A stretch of DNA of 64,000 nucleotides from contig WYAX01000016.1 of the NCBI GenBank assembly GCA_011525625.1, positions 62,001 through 126,000 on the forward strand, written 5' to 3'. Shown here piece after piece: positions 60,525 to 64,000 of this stretch (positions are counted from its first letter, which is position 1; every line of letters starts with the position of its first letter). Position numbers and translations under genes: made by a program. A model generated the notes under the pieces. It saw nothing but the letters and a program-made list of their open reading frames with translations, did not search any database and was not told the origin of the DNA. This DNA comes from Nitrospira defluvii (GTDB taxonomy: Bacteria > Nitrospirota > Nitrospiria > Nitrospirales > Nitrospiraceae).

Positions 60525-60700
60525 TAGTCCCACGAGATGATCGCGCCGGTGAGGCCCGAGACAAAAAGAAAGGCGGCGGTCGGCAACCTGGCGTAGGTTT
60601 CCTGGGTCCTATCGGCTGCCTCATGCGGGCAGCGGAGCTTGGCCGTCAAGAAGGCTAACAGCTCCCCGTCGTAGCGGGTGCAGGCCGTCCATGTCCAGTT
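60525..60700 (-). pseudogene. Fused remnant of a second FecI sigma factor and PepSY protein
   Basis: On the minus strand the segment 60690-60588 encodes a piece of sigma-factor region 2 (YDGELLAFLTAKLRCPHEAADRTQETYARL). At about 60585 it is joined, in frame, to a PepSY TM1 piece (TAAFLFVSGLTGAIISWDYE). The latter is nearly identical in DNA to 59651-59705 inside the intact PepSY gene. No complete domain is left and the frame then runs into unrelated sequence. This is best explained as decay, by internal deletion, of a second fecI/PepSY locus related to the intact one next door. Confidence 0.75.
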
Positions 60701-60928
60701 GCATGAGTCTGATCCCATCGGCGAGCACGGTCCTTGATCCATCCTTGGCGCGGCGGTCGAATCATAGAACACGGCGGCTGGCCCGGCCATGTTTACACTC
60801 CTGGACATGACGATCTTTTCCTCATCGTGAAGCAGACGAACGAGCCGCGAAAACTCCAACCCCTGATCGGAAACGCCCTTGCCGGTGCGGCGTCCTTAGT
60901 AATCGGATGCCCCGAGCGTTATGCGTCG

Positions 60929-61819
60929 ATGTGTATACGACTCAACAGGCCCATCATGACCATGCTGCCGTGCTTGATGCTGCTGGTTCTCACGTCCTGT
61001 CTGTCCGGTCCTCCCGGCCGATCACTCAACGACACCTTACAGATCGACGGCACGCGGATCGGGGTGCTGAAAGGCATGATGCGGTTTCTCGCGGACGACA
61101 GCGAGTTGGCCGTCGTGATTGCCCATGAACTGGGCCATTGCAGGAGAGGGCATGTCGAACAGCGCCGGGCGCGTCAGGGCAAACGATTCGCTTCCATCGC
61201 TTCCCTCTGGGGAGCCAAGCGGTCCGATCGCGACGAAGAACGAGAAGCTGACGTCGATGCGTTGCATTTCGTATACGACGCCGGACTCCCTCTCGAGGCG
61301 GCGGTTTCACTGTGGGAGGGGAAAGCCGCGGCGTTGAAAGCGGGCTGCGATTCAGTCACCAACCAGACCTTGCTTTCTCCCGACGGCGCTCCGGCATCCT
61401 TGCCTGCCTGGTTCGACCGAGCGCTCGTCTTCGGCCGCTCCACATTGCTGCGCCGGATCGCCCAGGGCCATGCGGTTTTCTCGGCTCGCCATCGCCGGGC
61501 CCTCGAACAGCAACGGGCTCGCCTGAAGAGCACGGAGCAGTTATCCGATCGGTACGCTGCCTCGACTATGGCGGCCGAGGCCCACGAAACGATCATGAAG
61601 ATCCAGCGCGAGATCGGCGAGCGGGAACGATCGATTGAACGGGCCTCGATAAATGCGATCCGGCGCCAGGTCGGCCGTTTGGCTGAGGCAGAGACTCGCA
61701 CTGATCCGAACGGTCGCTTGATCGCCTTGCTGGATGAGGCGCCGAACCTGGCGGGAACAGTGAGCGGTGATGCCGTTCCTCCGGCGTTCCGACCCTCATC
61801 CGCTCATGCGGAGGCCTGA
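60929..61819 (+). CDS. M48-like metalloprotease, putative lipoprotein
   Basis: This 296-residue protein has a hydrophobic N-terminus ending in a lipobox-like VLTSC. The zinc motif HELGH (H66, E67, H70) is followed by the third-ligand region EREADVDALHFVYDAGL, as in M48 peptidases. The C-terminal half is helical and charged (RRALEQQRARLKSTEQL, MKIQREIGERERSIERASI), with coiled-coil character. The start is uncertain: ATG 60929 gives a basic n-region, ATG 60956 is possible, and the frame is open from 60734. Compared with its neighbour downstream, it lacks about 50 residues between lipobox and catalytic part. It overlaps the start of the related pseudogene by about 50 bp. Confidence 0.75.
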   Translation: MCIRLNRPIMTMLPCLMLLVLTSCLSGPPGRSLNDTLQIDGTRIGVLKGMMRFLADDSELAVVIAHELGHCRRGHVEQRRARQGKRFASIASLWGAKRSDRDEEREADVDALHFVYDAGLPLEAAVSLWEGKAAALKAGCDSVTNQTLLSPDGAPASLPAWFDRALVFGRSTLLRRIAQGHAVFSARHRRALEQQRARLKSTEQLSDRYAASTMAAEAHETIMKIQREIGERERSIERASINAIRRQVGRLAEAETRTDPNGRLIALLDEAPNLAGTVSGDAVPPAFRPSSAHAEA

Positions 61820-62869
61820 TTGCGCCCTGCCACGTGCCGGTCTCGTTGCGGTGGGATTGTTGCTCCTCTGCGCCGGTTTGCTGCCGGCAAGTTGCGCCAC
61901 GCAGCTGACGCCGGAGGAAGTCCGCACCAGAGAAGAGTTGTTGGAGAAGTTGCGACCCTGGCGGCAAGAACAGCGGGACCGGCTGAATTTCCTGAGCGTG
62001 GCGTTGCAAGACAGTCTCGGCTGATCGACGGTCATGCCGGTGCTGCTGTATGCGGGGCGGGGCGACGATCGGATCGACGCGGGGTGCACGGGAGAAGCCA
62101 TCGGGCTGTTCGAAGGGATGGTACGGTTTTTCTTGAGCGACGATGAATTTGCCTTCGTCATCGCCCATGAGATGGCCCATTGTCTCAACGGTCGTCCCTC
62201 CCGGCCAGCAGCCCAGCGTGGCGTTTCTCTCACGCGTATGTGCCGTCCGATGAGAACGCGGCCGATGCCGATGCGCTGGCGCATCTGTATCAGGCAGGGG
62301 TCGATGTGGATACGGGCGTGGAAACCCTGATTCGCCTCACCACTGAAGTGCCTCGCAGTCAGGCCTGTCTGCATTTTCGGCTGCACCCGCATTCCCTCGA
62401 GCGGATCGCTCATACCAAGGAGAGCGCGGCTGTCCTTCGCAGCGGGCTCCATCCACTCACGAAACAGGCACTGCCGATGCCGTTGCCGAAAATGACCTAT
62501 GCGATGACTTCCTGGGTCGATCTGAACCGCGTCACCGAGGAATCGTGCTGGATTCGACAATTCGACGACGAGATGCGCGCGTTCGCCGAAATTCGGCTCC
62601 GTGAAATCGACGCAGCCAAACGACGCCTGCGCCTCGCAGAGGACCAAGGCGATCCCTTCGGCGTCCGAGCGACCAAGAAAGAATCCGAGGCGCTGATGCA
62701 CAGGCTTCAGGAGGAAATCGCCGTCAAACAGAGGGAGATTCTCTTGCAGACCTCGCAGCCCTTTCATCGAGCCATCGTGCAGGTGACCCGCGGAGGATTG
62801 CAGAGCGATCCGAACGCCCGGCTTACGGAAACACTCGACCGGACGCATCTGCCGTCGTCACGGCAGTGA
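61770..62869 (+). pseudogene. Broken paralogue of the M48-like metalloprotease (stop codon and frameshift)
   Basis: The first part (61770-62021) encodes a signal/lipoprotein N-terminus (VGLLLLCAGLLPASC) and 35 further residues, then hits an in-frame TGA at 62022. The same frame resumes (STVMPVLLYAGRGDD) and includes the zinc motif HEMAH. Near 62200-62245 the match moves to another frame, which carries the expected ENAADADALAHLYQAGV third-ligand block and a charged C-terminal half to 62869. The two lesions mean no full protein can be made by normal decoding. The order of blocks is the same as in the intact gene upstream, so it is a tandem duplicate in decay. Confidence 0.75.
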
Positions 62870-63341
62870 ACAGTCCGTGCGGGAATGGCGAAGGCGGGCC
62901 ATGGGCATCGAACAGACGAGGCCGAGAAGCGGCTGCTTCATAACCGCACCCGATTGGCGAACCCTTTCAGACCCGCATCCCCACTGTGGCTACGACGATG
63001 AGGCGTGCGCCGAAGAACAGGCGCGTGGTCGAGTTAGAGGCCGACTCGATATCGCCCTGGTCGAAGGTGTTCCGAAAATTCACGACCACGTTCACATGTT
63101 TCGCGTGGAGCTAATTTCCGGGCTGCAGATCAGAGCGGAGGGCCGGATGAGAATAGAAAGTGGAAGGAGCCGAACAAAGGTATATCGTCCGGCTCCCTCC
63201 ACGTGGCTCCTGTATGTGGGGGCCTGGTCCGAGAGCGAGCGAGCTGCAAGTGGTTGGCTCGTGAGCCGAAACTCTTCTTGATGAACGTAAGGCAAGGCCC
63301 GCGCTTCTGTCGCGACATTCATCCTCGACCTTCGCTTGGTG
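62870..63341. other. Gene-free stretch between the M48 pseudogene and the second receptor
   Basis: A frame at 62877-63281 is open for 134 codons on the plus strand, but it has no recognisable features and no convincing ribosome site, so I do not call it. The main feature is the long hairpin at 63160-63202, listed separately. Confidence 0.4.
63160..63202 (-). terminator. Hairpin, possible terminator of the second receptor gene
   Basis: The arms GTGGAAGGAGCCG (63160-63172) and CGGCTCCCTCCAC (63190-63202) pair over 13 bp with one mismatch around a 17-nt loop. On the minus strand the stem is followed by a T-rich stretch (CTTTCTATTCTC), which is weak but in the right place, 140 bp beyond the receptor stop. 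Confidence 0.4.
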
Positions 63342-64000
63342 CTAATAGTACTCCAGCTTCACGGAGCCAAAAAACGCGAGAGGCAAGCCGGGTAAACCCG
63401 CGATGCCTCTGCCCTCGCCACCGCCGGCGAAATACTGGGCGTCCCGCAAGTTCTGCACGTTCAATTGGGCAATCAGATTGGTGCGGGCGAAGAGGTCAGG
63501 CTTCCGGTAATACAATGCCGCGTCCGCGCGCACATATCCCGGTAGGTAGAAAGTATTGGCCAGATCCCCGGCCCGTTGACCGACGGCAAAGATTCCGGCA
63601 CCCACACCTAATCCGCGTAACCCACCCTCCTGAAACTCATAGGTCGTCCAGAAACTCCCCGTATGCCGAGCAATATTCGGTAGGCGATTGCCGATCGGGA
63701 AGTCCGTGTCTGCGGCAAGCCGAGCGTCGGTATAGGCATAGGTTGCGATCACCTGCCATCCCGGCAAGAGCTGAGCCGCGAGATCGTATTCGATGCCTTG
63801 GCTCTGCTGGGCCCCGGTTTGAATCTGCAAGAAGGGGTTGGTCGGGTTCGTTGCGAGCGCGTTCTTTTTGAGAATCCGGTAAATGGCCAGGGTAGAAGTC
63901 AACCGCCCGGGGACGATATCCGTCTTGATCCCGGCCTCATATTGCGTCGCGGTTTCAGGAATGAATTGGTTGCTGTTGGACGGCGTAGGATTGAGCCCAC
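63342..64000 (-). CDS. Second TonB-dependent siderophore receptor (3' end only)
   Basis: About 219 C-terminal residues are visible and the frame is open to the right edge. The sequence is a receptor barrel: QYEAGIKTDIVPGRLTSTLAIYRI, GIEYDLAAQLLPGWQVIATYAYTDARLAAD, SFWTTYEFQEG, YVRADAALYYRKP, and the terminal KLEYY with an aromatic last residue. The end region closely parallels the receptor at 54186-56693 (same GWNVIATYAYTDA-like and ALYYRKPxxFxxTNL blocks), so the two are paralogues. The N-terminal part, including any STN domain, lies outside the window. Confidence 0.92.
   Translation of the reverse strand, partial: GLNPTPSNSNQFIPETATQYEAGIKTDIVPGRLTSTLAIYRILKKNALATNPTNPFLQIQTGAQQSQGIEYDLAAQLLPGWQVIATYAYTDARLAADTDFPIGNRLPNIARHTGSFWTTYEFQEGGLRGLGVGAGIFAVGQRAGDLANTFYLPGYVRADAALYYRKPDLFARTNLIAQLNVQNLRDAQYFAGGGEGRGIAGLPGLPLAFFGSVKLEYY

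Noticed and set aside
62022-62024. In-frame TGA of the second M48-like gene as a selenocysteine codon
   Set aside because: It is not near the active site, no downstream selenocysteine hairpin is obvious, and a separate frameshift shows the gene is decaying.
62877-63281. 134-codon open frame on the plus strand
   Set aside because: No ribosome site, no recognisable domain and unusual composition; probably chance in high-GC DNA.

Overview
This window comes from a high-GC Gram-negative bacterium. It has outer-membrane receptors, a TonB/ExbB/ExbD system, an RND pump and periplasmic enzymes. The gene style would fit a Nitrospira-like lineage, but nothing here proves a taxon, so treat that as a weak guess.

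Positions 3-38633 are one tightly packed plus-strand operon, open at the left edge, for a non-ribosomal peptide siderophore. Neighbouring genes overlap or are separated by at most about 50 bp. In order it holds: the carrier-domain end of an upstream megasynthase; a SyrD/PvdE-type ABC exporter; a diaminobutyrate (Dab) aminotransferase; a PvdQ-like Ntn acylase; an MbtH protein; a type II thioesterase; a stand-alone Fe(II)/2-oxoglutarate hydroxylase; and four NRPSs of 2165, 2621, 2990 and 2391 residues. Binding-pocket residues read by eye give Dab - Ser - Dab - D-Ser (terminal E domain) - Asp - Dab - Asp - X, released by a C-terminal thioesterase. NRPS3 ends in a second, fused hydroxylase. NRPS4 begins with a condensation-like domain that has lost both catalytic histidines. 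This matches the 'interface domain plus fused beta-hydroxylase' arrangement known from beta-hydroxyaspartate siderophores. With two Asp modules and two hydroxylases of different type, a lipopeptide carrying two beta-hydroxy-Asp ligands, broadly in the cupriachelin/alterobactin style, is the simplest reading.

Positions 38771-39971 hold two small unrelated genes: a SnoaL-like protein and a chloramphenicol-phosphotransferase-like kinase. From 46724 down to 40126 runs a minus-strand operon, exbB-exbD-tonB-hypothetical-MFP-RND, which links TonB energy supply to an efflux pump. Positions 47144-53778 are mixed: a 54-residue zinc-ribbon protein, an S9 peptidase, an ENPP-type phosphodiesterase, a cupin, an AbrB/Doc toxin-antitoxin pair, an AhpC-type peroxiredoxin and an orphan antitoxin-like gene.

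Positions 54186-59753 (minus strand) form an iron-uptake locus: PepSY membrane protein, FecI-type sigma factor, FecR anti-sigma factor and a TonB-dependent receptor with an N-terminal signalling (STN) domain. This is the likely uptake route for the siderophore made on the left. Positions 59878-64000 hold a VapBC-type pair, the fused remnant of a second FecI/PepSY pair, a tandem of M48-like metalloprotease genes (the second broken), and the 3' end of a second TonB-dependent receptor that runs off the right edge. I saw no rRNA, tRNA, CRISPR array or insertion sequence.
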